Shown: one piece after another, positions 34,616-46,504 of the stretch
How positions within the stretch are numbered: position 1 is the first letter of the stretch
Layout of the letters: the number at the start of each line of letters is the position of its first letter
Assembly: GCA_026008535.1 (NCBI GenBank)
Contig: BRKX01000017.1
Span: 7,208,501-7,272,500, forward strand
Direction: 5' to 3'
Length of the DNA: 64,000 nt
Source of the DNA: Perilla frutescens
Lineage: Eukaryota; Streptophyta; Magnoliopsida; Lamiales; Lamiaceae
Notes under the pieces: generated by a model
Seen by the model: the letters and a program-made list of their open reading frames with translations, nothing else
What the model was told of the DNA's origin: nothing
The model's database searches: none
Program-made: the position numbers and the translations under genes

Positions 34616-37483
34616 TGTAATACCCCAAAATTTTATTATCTAAATTTAATTAGAAATATATATCTAATAGTTAAAATAAGTGAAATATCCAAAATTTTCA
34701 TGTATTAAAAGAATACTCTATGTTACCCTTAAGAGTAAGCTAGGGAAGAAAATAGACCATTGTAGATCCCTTTCTAGGTGAAGTGAGTCGTTTAGTGAAT
34801 TAGAGATACCTAAGATATTCTTGTATTTTACTCAAAACCCTAAAACGGATGTATTGTGATTAACCGAAATTTATTCATTGAAAGCAACTATATTTAATTA
34901 GTGTGACATAAATATATATATACACATGCAATTAAATAATATTTACTTATGTGTTAGACCACACACAAAAAAAAACGTAATATAATATAATATATATATA
35001 TATATATAGTATACTTAGATATGTATACCTAGTCCTCTAGGATTAGGTGTAAATTTTAAAGTGAACCATAATATACGTGTCATTAAGATGAAGAATTAGC
35101 TAGGGTTATATGTCCTCAATATATATATTTGCAAGTGTGACTCTTACCTTTCAAAATTTAAATATTTAGGAAATATAACTATAGTGCATAAAATTAAAAT
35201 TTCATTATATCATGTTCTGTCACATCATATTCAAAGGAAAAGAAGTTCTCATTAACAAATAGGTTTCCGTAAGGTGATTTTTATTTTCATTCTTAATTTA
35301 GTTTAATTTATAAATTCAAAATCTTGGAGTATGATCCCTATTTTGTGTTAAAATATAATATAATTCCTAAAAAAAACTTATATATCACTTATCTCAATAT
35401 ATATAATAGTTGGTCTAAGAAAATAATGGATCACAATATACAGCTTTTAATTATCCATTTTTATTTAAATCTCATACCAAAGTTGTTGGTGTTAATCAGG
35501 AATGGTATATTAGAACATTTAATCACCAATTTTCATTAATTGGAGAAGCTGTACATATGTTATTGTATGAGATTACTTAAAATGGTAATATCCCCTAACT
35601 AACATGTATGCTAATTTATGACGTGTGCAATCATGTATTATGGAGAATGATAGTGAAAGATGGGAATTGTACTTTGTTAAAATTTACAGTTCACAGAAAT
35701 CACATATTATATATTAATTCATATAAATCATAAGTTCCCTACAATACAATTTTTAATTGACACGTAACCATTTTCTAACAAAATGAGTGGAATTACGATA
35801 AGTATGGATTATGGAATTAAAATCCGGCCAGTACCTATGCTAGAAATTGAATTTGAAATACAATAAGAATTGAAATTTGGAAGCTGGAGATATGTATATA
35901 TGTAGTATGTATATAGTAATAAATGACTAACATTGAAGTAATTATAATATATTAGAGCTGTTTATTTTAAATAAATTTCTGAAGCATTATCCTATTTTAT
36001 TCCATTTTCTAAAGTTGTATTTCAGTTCTTAGGACCTTAATATGTGTAAGTTCACCATTTAATAATATCAACACCACCTAATTAAGACCTTATGAATTAA
36101 AATATATTTTCTCTCGTTTATGTAAAAAATAATTAATTAATTCTAATTACTTTTAAAATTGAATTACTTTCAAGCCTTTGGGGTAAATTTTATTTAAGTT
36201 TGTCATGCTTTAATAATTTTATATTGACCATAGTAAATAATGGCATCTATTGAGAATAATAGTATACTAATTTCAAGAATATATTAATATTTTAAGAATG
36301 AATGCAGAATTGGAAGATTAAATTAAGAATTTATAATAAAATACAAAGTATAGTATGGAAACATAAATTAAATTAAAAGCGAGCTTAGGAGTTGAGTTTT
36401 AATAGGGGCTTTTAGCAAAACTAAGCCAAGGCTGATTATTGTAGGGCTAGAAGAAGTAGCAAAATTTGAGCATAACCAACCCAGACTTTGAGAGCTTATC
36501 TATTATCCAGGTGGGTTATACTATACTATCTTTGCAAATTGTATCTTTCGAGTTATTAAGCTCTGCTTTGCTAAAATTGCATATGTGACTATCTGTGTTA
36601 AATATTCACATGCTACTGTATGTTGTCGGAGTCTCATAAACTAGCGCTGTGTCAATGTGAGTAGCTACAGTATGCATGAATTATTTGTCCTGCCCTACTC
36701 CTTGTCCGTGAGACGAAAATGAAACACTTATTGGTTATACTCTTTGGGTATACTATGGTCATACTCAATGTTATGCGCTGGTTATGTAGTTTGGGTTGCG
36801 GACAGTGTCGGGTTATACTCTTAAGCGCTTCACGATAAAATGTTTTGTTGAACTTAGGTTGCTTCCAACTTTTAAAACTCCTAAGCTTCACTACCTGCAT
36901 GGACACAGATAGATTACTTTTACAAAATGATTTGCATAACTTAAATTGTGAAAACTTGCCCACTGAGTGCATTAGTACTCAGCTCAAATCTTTTCAAACA
37001 TTTTCAGGTCAGTAGGCTGGAGCGTGGAGGTGATGAGGCTGAGATATGGGCTATTATGATTTACATATTTTGTTGATATGATTCTACTTCTCTGATTCTA
37101 AACATGTGTTGACTTCCTAGTTAATATGTAGCATATGCTTAGCTATATAATTATTCCAAGGGAAGGAACTCCGTCTTTCGTTATGTCTATTTGATCATTC
37201 ATTTTGGCCTATGAAATGGCTTATTGAATTGTTACAGCTTCCATTCTTCTCTTATAAGCCGTTATAAACGGGAATTCGCTCTAGTTATAGAGGTTGTGCT
37301 GTCTAATTTTTCGGAAGGCATAACCTATTTTTGGCATACTCGGTTGTTAAATTTTATTTTAAACATTAATCCCTTTTGGATTATCACCCCGTCTTTAATT
37401 AAATTACCCCATTTCTTTCCCGCTTCTTAATTCCCACCCCCGTGGTGTCTATTTCCACGGTCTTTCGGGACTGGGGCGATACA
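34616..37483 (+). repeat. 5' LTR of the gypsy element
   Basis: 2,868 bp, TG at 34616 and CA at 37482-37483 (GGGGCGATACA). Open frames inside it (36652-36972 minus, 37224-37430 plus) recur in the other LTR and are not genes. Confidence 0.9.
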
Positions 37484-37486
37484 AAG

Positions 37487-37498
37487 TGGTATCAGAGC
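37487..37498 (+). other. Primer-binding site of the gypsy element
   Basis: TGGTATCAGAGC three bases after the 5' LTR, perfectly complementary to the 3' end of plant initiator tRNA-Met. Confidence 0.95.
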
Positions 37499-38939
37499 GA
37501 GGTTTGCAACTCTGCAGACCTGCTGAGTCTTATTTCGTCTTTCATTGAAATTCTGTGTGATATTATATAAGCCCTCAGCTCGTCACTCACGCAAAAACTA
37601 AAAGGTACGCATATTTTTATGCGGTTTTTAGTTCTTCAAAGTTTATATTAATTATTTAATTGTTAAGTTTGTCTGAAAATGAAAGATTATGATTCGCCGT
37701 GTTGACGGGAATTCCTCGAAAGATTGATTTTTATGCTGATTGCATACTCTGATTAACTACGCTGATTGCGTACTCTGTTGCTATGGCGATAGCATATTGG
37801 TTTTGAAATAGTTCTGTGAGCATATTGATTTTTGTCGAAAAACTATGTTGATTATATATATGTATGAACTTGTTTATCTATGTCTTGTGCAGACTTGTGA
37901 TGCTGGGAATGTGCAAGATGCATATTGTGAACTGTCATAGCTGAAAAGTGTTTGTTATATATACTCTGAAATGAGTACGAGAACTTGAAAGCTTGATAAC
38001 ATAAGATTAACTTAGCCTATAGTTGTTGAACTTAGGCTGAACTTGTAAACACTTATGAGATTGCTAGGAACATAGTTTGACTGTGGAAATGTTTCATTTT
38101 GACGATTGACCATAAACTTATAGCTCAGAAGAACTGCCACACGTACATCACGATTGATGAGCGGATTATGAGATTTCATACGTATACTAAGAAAGAGATC
38201 GATTCGGTGTTCGAGTTTATTAGAGAAATAACTTACTCTATGGGAGTTAACATTTGGTAAGAAAAAATCTTTGAGATTAAGATTGTGTCAAGATTAACCA
38301 ACAGTTTTTCCGTGGTGCTAGAAAGATAGACACATTAAGCAATGAAATGTTTTTTTTTAAAAACAAGACGTAACTCAATGATCTATGTGGACACTAGGAA
38401 TATTCGTTGGTGGATAAGCTAGATAATGATGGCTGCAACAAATAAGGTTCAACATCAAAATGGTCACCTGAGCAAAATATCGAGGTAGACCGATCACCAC
38501 CTTTTATACCTACCTGTAGAGATGAGATTATAAAGTTTACTCAACAAGCGATAATGAGTTCATGAATGACTTGGGAACCATTATTTGAAGTTGATGCTGA
38601 TGCATTTTGCATGCGTTGTGTTTGAACTTTATCATTGGAAGCCGCTGAGCAATGAGCAAATGGATAATGCTGAACGTATGATGGCCATAGACGATTGTGC
38701 GGTGTTGTTAGGTTAAGTTTGACAATTTGTTGTTAGATCAACTTGGCACCTTTTGTAGATCTGGAATGTTGTCTTGTTTTTATAAGTCTATCCCAATGTC
38801 ACGTGCAAGAAAATATCAGAATATACCATCCTAGGGAGCTAACGAGATAGCAGGTGCTATGAGTAGAAAAATGGCAAGAAATACTTAAATATTTTATAGT
38901 GAAACAAGAGATTTTCATGGGCAATAATATATCATACCA
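37499..38939 (+). pseudogene. Decayed leader and gag-pol region of the gypsy element
   Basis: No open frame longer than background. Isolated stretches hint at former coding (for example 38100-38260), but no domain can be named. Tandem-like ACTACGCTGATTGCGTACTC segments occur near 37735-37800. Confidence 0.4.
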
Positions 38940-39386
38940 ATCAAGATAGAGATGGAGTCGACAAGCTAGCTTAGCTATACATACGAGTTATGGTGCATCT
39001 ATGTGGAATACTTATCTCGGTTACGATGGATCGAGAAACCTGATTCACATCAACATTCAATTAAGAAGTTATGGATACGAAATTAAACTTTACATGAAAA
39101 CGAATGGTTAAATCGAACGAACGATACAAAATAAGAGATACATACTTTAAGGAGTTTTAACTTCTTAGATGAGAGTACAAGCTAGAAAGATGTCCTACAA
39201 TAATGAAAGAAGCGCAGTGGAAACAAGATGTGCATGATGTGTTAAATGTATCGATTTTAAAGAAGTATGTGTTTGACCCAGACCACGTGCTCAAGGATGA
39301 CGAGTTTGTCTTGCGTGCATATATAATATACGATAAGAGTCTTGCTAGGTAGAATTGTCAAGATTAAGCAACATAGGAACTTGAAA
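38940..39386 (+). pseudogene. Old gypsy integrase C-terminal remnant (second element)
   Basis: Around 39080-39120 the sequence resembles the TDGQxERTIQ block of gypsy integrases. At 39215-39330 it reads close to HDVxNVSILKKYVFDPDHVL, the segment that ends gypsy pol. An equivalent segment occurs again at 42055-42110 in the main element, so two different pol tails lie within one gypsy interior. Heavily broken. Confidence 0.5.
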
Positions 39387-41150
39387 TGTGACACCCCGTT
39401 CCAAAATCAAACTGTGAATTACTCTGACCATATAGAAAACTTGTGTTGTTTATAGAATGCTTTGAAATGATTATTAAAAATTCCAAACATCGAGAAAATG
39501 ACTCCTAAAGTTGAATCAATTCTATTCTTAAAATCATGTTATTTTCTAAATCTTTTTCGATCACATATCTTGTTCCTCGTGACGAGACATTTTAATGAAC
39601 CTTTTCTATTTGTCATTTGGACGCTTATTGAATCTTGTGTATCCTAATTATTAAAAGACCATGTTTACATCCTTAAAAATTAGACCATTTTATTTTAAAC
39701 TCTAAAGTTGATTTAATTTTTGACTAGGATTCAAAAATATTTTCATAATCTTGTAATCGCCGATTTCATTAAAAATGGATTTCGCTTGACCTTCCAATTG
39801 GATTTTATTCGTTCTCTATTTCAACCCAATACCATATATTAAAATACATTACAAATTAATTGCCACCACTCAACCTTATCTTGCTTCATGTGTCACCACA
39901 CATGTTAAAGGTGGGGGCAGCTAAACATTCTCAACCATGAAAATAATGAGCAAGCATAATGAAGCATCACTCATTTACCTTATCTCTCTATCATCTTGGC
40001 CCTCTCCTCCCCAAGAAGCCATTTTTCTTTCAATCTGTTGGGAATAAAACAAGTTGAGAAAAATTCTAAACTTTATACAGACATTTCTTTATCATTGTAG
40101 AACAAAATTCATTTTGATGTTGTTTCCATCCGGTGCCCGAAAAGTTGGGGAAATGGGCCTAAGAACCTTAGTGGTGTTGCCAGCCAAGTTGTGTCGCAGT
40201 CCCATTGCGACATCTTTTCCTATTGATCCATCCATTTTCTTTCCTCGAGGTTTACGTCATTGTAAACCTAGCACTTCAAGGTTTTCATAATAAGTCTCGA
40301 ATCATCAATTTGATATCATTTGGTCTATCAAAGACACATCACGAATTGACTCGTTAAAATCTACTACAAAAATCCTTGTGTTGCTGGTGCAACTTCAGAG
40401 GTTGATTTTCTTCATTTTCTCCAATATATGGACTTGATTTTTGATCTATAGCAACTCCTCCTTGTAGTCTTTCAATCTCTTATGTCCGATCTAAGATCAG
40501 ATATCATTTGATCATCTGTATCCGACCTGTAGTTTTTCTCGAAAACCACACTCTTTTCTGGTAGATTCTATCTATGTTGAAGATGTTGTACTCCTTGCTC
40601 ATTTCCAGTCATTGTAGCCATTTTATTATTAACCCATTTGTTTCATTAAATCCCTTAGCTTCCATACTATGAAAAACTGTACTTTTGATCAAAAATCCGT
40701 TGAGTATCGAGCTTGATCAAGCCCTAAACTTTTTGTTGATTAATCTGTTCACCCGAACAGTTACAGTTGCCTTTTCATCCGATTTCAGGCCAATGTGATC
40801 AAAATTTGTCTTCGATTCATTCTAACCGATTTTAGGTCCTTTTATAGCGGACACGTGGCCGCTGACCGTGTCTCAATCAGATTTGAATTGAATTTTCAAT
40901 GATTTTTCAAAGTTGCTGCCCTGTTTTAAAGTTGTTCCATTTTTTTTCTTTCAGAATTGTTTCAAGTTAATTGAAAAGTATTGTAAGAATCTATTATCAA
41001 GTCGGGTTGGGTTTAAAACTTGAGTATTGCGCTTTCTTAATCAAAGTAAAAGTAATAAAGCTCTAATTAAATTAAAGTAAATATTAGATTAATTCTGGAA
41101 GTTATTTTATTGATCCTTGTAGGACTTGAACCAATATTTCTAGTAGAATA
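39387..41150 (+). mobile_element. LTR-like sequence following the older pol tail (right end not found)
   Basis: Starts TGTGACACCCCGTTCCAAAA directly after the pol-tail remnant, the position and form of a gypsy 3' LTR start. No matching end, partner LTR or target duplication was identified. 40054-40290 holds a small open frame without recognisable features. Confidence 0.35.
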
Positions 41151-41154
41151 ATAT

Positions 41155-42321
41155 GAAAACATGGATAGCAGCTTTTGTAGAGAGATGTTTAACATGATAG
41201 CAAGTGAAAGTCGTACATTAATGACCTTTAGGATTATTGCAATTGTTGGAAATTCTGGAGTGGAAATAAGAGCATATAATGATGGATTTTGTGGTAGGCT
41301 TATCACGATCAGTGAAAGGAAACTCAATAGTATGGATCATCGTAGATCGATTAACCAAATTAGCAAACTTCATACCGATCAAAACAACAACAGAATTAAG
41401 CAAGTTAGCGTAAATTTATGTGAAGGAGATTGTTCGACTACATGAAATTCCAGTTTCTATCACGTCAGATCGTGATACTCGCTTCATATCAAGGTTTTGG
41501 AAGAGTCTTCAAGAAGCAATGGGAACAAAGCCGAAGTTCAGCACCGCTTTTCATCCCCAAACAGATGGCCAGTCAGAAAGAATGATACAAATATTGAAAG
41601 ATATGCTCCGTGGAGTTGTGTTAGACAGAAATGCCAGTTGGGAAGACGTTTTACCCTTGGTGGAGTTTGCTTATAACAACAGCTACCAATCAATTATAAA
41701 AGTGGCACCATATGAAGCCTTGTATGGTCGCAAATGCAGATCGCCCCTATACTGGGATGAAGTTAGAGAAAGAAAAATTTTGGGTTCAGAGATCGTGCAA
41801 ACCACTGTCAAGATGATCGATCAAATTCGAGCAAGAATGAAAGAAGCACAAGACAGATAGAAGGCTTATGCAGACAAGCGCAGGACAAACCTACAGTTCC
41901 AAGTTGGTGAAAAGGTTTTCTTAAAAGTATCTCCAACACGGGGTATTTGAGATTTAGAAAACAAGACAAACTGAGACCGAGATTTATTTGAAATACTAGA
42001 AAGAATTGATGAGATTTCTGACCGATTAGCTTTACCACTTGACCTGTCACAAGTTCATGATGTATATCACATTTCAATGCTTAGGAAATACGTGTTTGAC
42101 CCATAACACGTAGTCAAAGAAAGTGAGTTAGTTCTACGTTCTGATTTGATGTACGAGGAAAAACCCCGTGAAATTTTTGATAGAAAAGTTCAATTCCTAA
42201 GAAACAAGCAAATTCTATTGGTTTTTGTGCAATGGAATCATCATGATCGAACAGAAGCAATGTGGGAACTAGAAAGCAAGATGAGACAACAACATCCTGA
42301 AATGTTCTTAGGTACGTGAAT
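41155..42321 (+). pseudogene. Ty3/gypsy integrase with C-terminal region, degenerate
   Basis: The start (41155-41290) is a frame-broken match to the integrase zinc-binding region and the first catalytic Asp block. The best preserved part, 41420-41860, contains ITSDRDTRFISRFW (second Asp), STAFHPQTDGQSERMIQ (catalytic Glu) and LVEFAYNNSYQ, then APYEALYGRKCRSPLYWDEV. The tail (41860-42321) has HDVYHISMLRKYVFDP and WNHHDRTEAMWELES, typical of the chromo-like end of gypsy pol. In-frame stops occur near 41858, 41948 and 42104. Integrase inserts the cDNA into chromosomes; this copy is dead. Confidence 0.9.
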
Positions 42322-42353
42322 TTCGGGACGAAATTCTTTTAAGAGGGGAGGAA
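42322..42353 (+). other. Pre-PPT motif and polypurine tract of the gypsy element
   Basis: TTTCGGGACGAAATTCTTTT followed by AAGAGGGGAGGAA, ending immediately before the 3' LTR TG at 42354. Confidence 0.9.
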
Positions 42354-44324
42354 TGTAATACCCTAAAATTTTATTATGTAAATTTAATTAGAAATATATA
42401 TCTAATAGTTAAAATAAGTGAAATATCCAAAATTTTCATGTATTAATAGAATAGTCTATGTTACCCTTAAGAGTAAGCTAGGGAAGAAAATAGACCGTTG
42501 TAGATCCCTTTCTAGGTGAAGCGAGTCGTTTAGTGGATTAGAGATACCTAAGATATTCTCGTATTTTACTCATAACCCTAAAACGGATGCATTGTGATTA
42601 ACCAAAATTTATTCATTAAAAGCAACTATATTTAATTAGTGTGACATAAATATATATGCACATGCAATTAAATAATATTTACTTATGTGTTAGACCACAC
42701 ACAAAAAAAACGTAATATAATATAATATATATATATAGTATACTTAGATATGTATACCTAGTCCTCTAGGATTAGGTGTAAATTTTAAAGTGAACAATAA
42801 TATACGTGTCATTAAGATGAAGAATTAGCTAGGGTTATGTGTCCTCAATATATATATTTGCAAGTGTGACTCTTACCTTTCAAAAGTTTAAATATTTAGG
42901 AAATATAACTATAGTGCATAAAATCAAAATTTCATTATATCATGTTCTCTCACATAATATTCAAAGGAAAAGAAGTTCTCATTAACAAATAGGTTTCCGT
43001 AAGGTGATTTTTATTTTCATTCTTAATTTAGTTTATTTTATAAATTCAAAATCTTGGAGTATGATCCCTATTTTGTGTTAAAATATAATATAATTCCTAA
43101 AAAAACTTATATATCACTTATCTCAATATATATAATAGTTGGTCTAAGAAAATAATGGATCACAATATACAACTTTTAATTATCCATTTTTGTTTAAATC
43201 TCGTACCAAAGTTATTGGTGTTAATCAGGAATGGTATATTAGAACATTTAATCACCAATTTTCATTAATTGGAGAAGCCGTACCTATGCTATTGTATGAG
43301 ATTACTTAAAATTGTAATATCCCCTAACTAACATGTATGCTAATTTATGACGTGTGCAATCATGTATTATGGAGAATGATAGTGAAAGATGGGAACTGTA
43401 CTGTGTTAAAATTTACAGTTCACGGAAATCACATATTATATATTAATTCATATAAATCATTAGTTCCATACAATACAAGTTTTAATTGACACGTAGCCAT
43501 TTTCTAACAAAATGAGTGGAATTACGATAAGTATGGATTATGCAATTAAAATCCGGCCAGTACCTATGCTAATAATTGAATTTGAAATACAATAAGAATT
43601 GAAATTTGGAAGCTAGAGATATGTATATATATGTAGTGTGTATATAGTAATAAATGACTAACAGTGAAGTAATTATAATATATTAGAGCTGTTTATTTTA
43701 AAAAAAATTCTGAAGCATTATCCTATTTTATTCCATTTTCTAAAGTTGTATTTCAGTTCTTAGGACCTTAATATGTGTAAGTTCACCATTTAATAATATC
43801 AACACCACCTAATTAAGACCTTGTGAATTAAAATATATTTTCTCTCGTTTATGTAAAAAATAATTAATTAATTCTAATTACTTTTAAAATTGAATTACTT
43901 TCAAGCCTTTGGGGTATATTTTATTTAAGTTTGTCATGCTTTAATAATTTTATATTGACCATAGTAAATAATGGCATCTATTGAGAATAATAGTATACTA
44001 ATTTCAAGAATATATTAATATTTTAAGAATGAATGCCGGATTGGAAGATTAAATTAAGAATTTATAATAAAATACAAAGTATAGTATGGAAACATAAATT
44101 AAATTAAAAGAGAGCTTAGGAGTTGAGTTTTAATAGGGGCTTTTAGCAAAACTAAGCCAAGATTGATTATTGTAGGGCTAGAAGAAGTAGCAGAATTTGA
44201 GCATAACCAACCCAAACTTTGAGAGCTTATCTATTATCCAGGTGGGTTATACTATACTATCTTTGCAAATTGTATCTTTCGAGTTATTAAGCTCTGCTTT
44301 GCAAAGATTGCATATGTGACTATC
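42354..44324 (+). repeat. 3' LTR of the gypsy element, part 1
   Basis: First 1,971 bp of the LTR, collinear with 34616-36595. It ends at CTATC (44320-44324), the left target duplication of the copia element. Confidence 0.95.
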
Positions 44325-46026
44325 TGTTGGTCCCGGGCGAGTCGCTATCAGTTTAGAGGGGGGTGAATAGACTGATTCAAAAACTTTTACTTTAGATACG
44401 TTATAACAGGGCCCTTTGACTCTCTTGATGAAACTTATCTATGCACAAACTTGTTGATCAGTTAAGACAGTTTGAGTGCAGCTTGTGTGATATTGTGTGC
44501 AATTCAAAGATATGCAAAGATATGCAGTAATCAAAGTAGTACAACACACAAGCGATTTATAGAGGTTCGAAGTCTCAAACTTCTACATCCTCTCTTCCTT
44601 CCGCAGAAGGGAAAGTTCACTATATAACTTGAGTTTCTTTACAAATTACACAATGAAGGACAGTTGGCTGAACCTGGTAACTGCTCGCTACCTCAGCGGG
44701 TCGCCGGTTCACACTTGAAGTCCCTAACTGCTCGCTAGGAAAGTAGGTGCTATTGTCGTCTTTACAAGATTTTAGATCTCTTTCGATCTTCAAGAGGTGA
44801 GTCTTGAACAGGGGTATCAACTGATGTGCTCCTTTAATTGAGCTGAGTAGTTGATCGTTGAATGGCTAGAACTGAGAAGACTGCCCTGGCTGGATCGTCA
44901 ACAGCTGGCTGAATATCTTGATTCTGTAAATTCTTGTTCTCAGTTGGACTCTCGCAGTTTCTATCAAAAGCTGAACTTGAGCTTGATTGGGAGGGAGAAA
45001 GAAAAGCTATTGCTTCTATATGTGAAAGTTGTGAAGGCGTAGAGTTAGGAGTTGGCAAAAGAAGAGTATTTTAAACTCTGATTCACTCGTCTTTTATAGA
45101 GGAGTGATTTTATGACCGTTGAGTTCCATTGTCCATTGATCGGTGGCTCTGTTGGCTCATCAATAGAAGATGGTCTTTAATGATCGCTTGGAGCGTTTGG
45201 TTGAAGTAGCCGTTACTCTGCCAATCGATCTTCATTAAATTCCAGGATCTTTGTAGGAGCATTTATTCTAAGATTCGTCGGTTTAAGTAATAAACTCCAG
45301 GGTTCTCTGGCTTCAGCTTTCTTGGCAGTTTTGAGTTCCAGTTGGCAATTCTGGACTTGTCAGGTAAGTTTGGCTATTGCTCCAGTTGGCAGTTCTGAGA
45401 TTGTCAGCTGAGTTTGGCTATTGCTCCAGTTGGCAGTTCTGAGCTTGTGAGCTGAGTTTGGCTATTGCTCCAATTGGCAGTTCTGAGCTTGTCAGCTGAG
45501 TTTGGCTATTGCTCCAGTTGGTAATTCTGAGCTTGTATTTCTCCAGTTCGACTGATCTCAAGTTCTTGGCTAGCTTGTCAGCTTGACTGATTTCTCTTTG
45601 AGCTTTCTTGTCAGCTTTGACTAATTATAGGCTGGTTGACTACAGTTCTGACCTTCAGCTGATCTGTCTTGTTTACTGCAGTTTGGCCATCAGTTGGATA
45701 CTTCTAGTCTCTAGCTTAAACTAATGTTTTATCAGTTTCTTCATTCTTTAGTCAACTATTTTCTCTCTCAGCTCAGCTGACTTGGTTGTTAGCTTGTTTT
45801 GACTGGTATGACTCCTCAACTGAGTTGAATTTTGACTGGATGACGTATCCTTCCGCTTGTAGATCATTCTTCAGATTGGTTGACTTTAACTCTACTTGAG
45901 TTCCTTTTTTATGCCCTGGACTGGTCAGCTCCAATCTACAACTTGAACTTTAGTCAGTTTTTCATAACTAATTTTGACGTCACATCAAAACCTGATATAG
46001 GGGTTCCTTGATAGTTTTTCCTAACA
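44325..46026 (-). repeat. 3' LTR of the copia element
   Basis: 1,702 bp. Differs from the 60248-61997 LTR by roughly 5-6% by eye and by one fewer 44-bp internal unit. Confidence 0.95.
45337..45535. repeat. 44-bp tandem repeats in the 3' LTR (about five units)
   Basis: Unit of the form CTCCAGTTGGCAGTTCTGAG, then CTTGTCAGCTGAGTTTGGCTATTG. Each unit has two CAGTT cores and a CAGCTG palindrome. The same array in the other LTR (61264-61505) has about six units. Confidence 0.9.
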
Positions 46027-46040
46027 ATTTTCCCCTTTTG
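46027..46040 (-). other. Polypurine tract of the copia element
   Basis: Minus strand CAAAAGGGGAAAAT directly before the LTR start TGTTAGGAAAAAC. Confidence 0.9.
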
Positions 46041-46079
46041 ATGATGTCAAAACTTTGTTGATGATGATGGAAAAACTGC

Positions 46080-46450
46080 AAGTGTAGCAAATGCTTAAGT
46101 AGAATCTTAAAATCAGAGCAAATTCAGAGCACGTTGAGAGACAAATTGATTCATGATTTGCATTCAAGTATCAGAGCATTTGTCATTCATGCTGTCATTC
46201 AAGTATCAGAGCATGTCAATTTCAAGAGCAATTTGGACTTCAAATTTCAGAGCATTCTTTCATTCTTTCTCTTTGAGCATGCTTTCATTCCAGTATTAGA
46301 GCATTATTAGAGCATTTTTCATTCAAGTGTCAAATCATTCAAACTGAAGTATCAGAGCATAAAGTATCATGTCAAAACATTCAAACTTGAAGTATCAGAG
46401 CATGAGCATTATAATCATGACAAGCTTGAAGTATAAGCATGATCAAAACT
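46080..46450 (-). repeat. Short repeats upstream of the PPT
   Basis: Plus strand shows a loose array of (T)CAAGTATCAGAGCAT and ATTCAAG variants; about ten AGAGCA cores occur between 46105 and 46410. Repeats just upstream of the PPT are known in Sireviruses; the role here is unknown. Confidence 0.7.
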
Positions 46451-46504
46451 TGTATTATATATTCATTTTAAAGCATATTTTAATTTCAAGAGTAGTTAAA
46501 ACTA

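Noticed and set aside
36652..37430. Two frames in the gypsy 5' LTR, repeated at 62061-62839
   Set aside because: Identical because the LTRs are copies; no protein features, and LTR interiors do not normally encode proteins.
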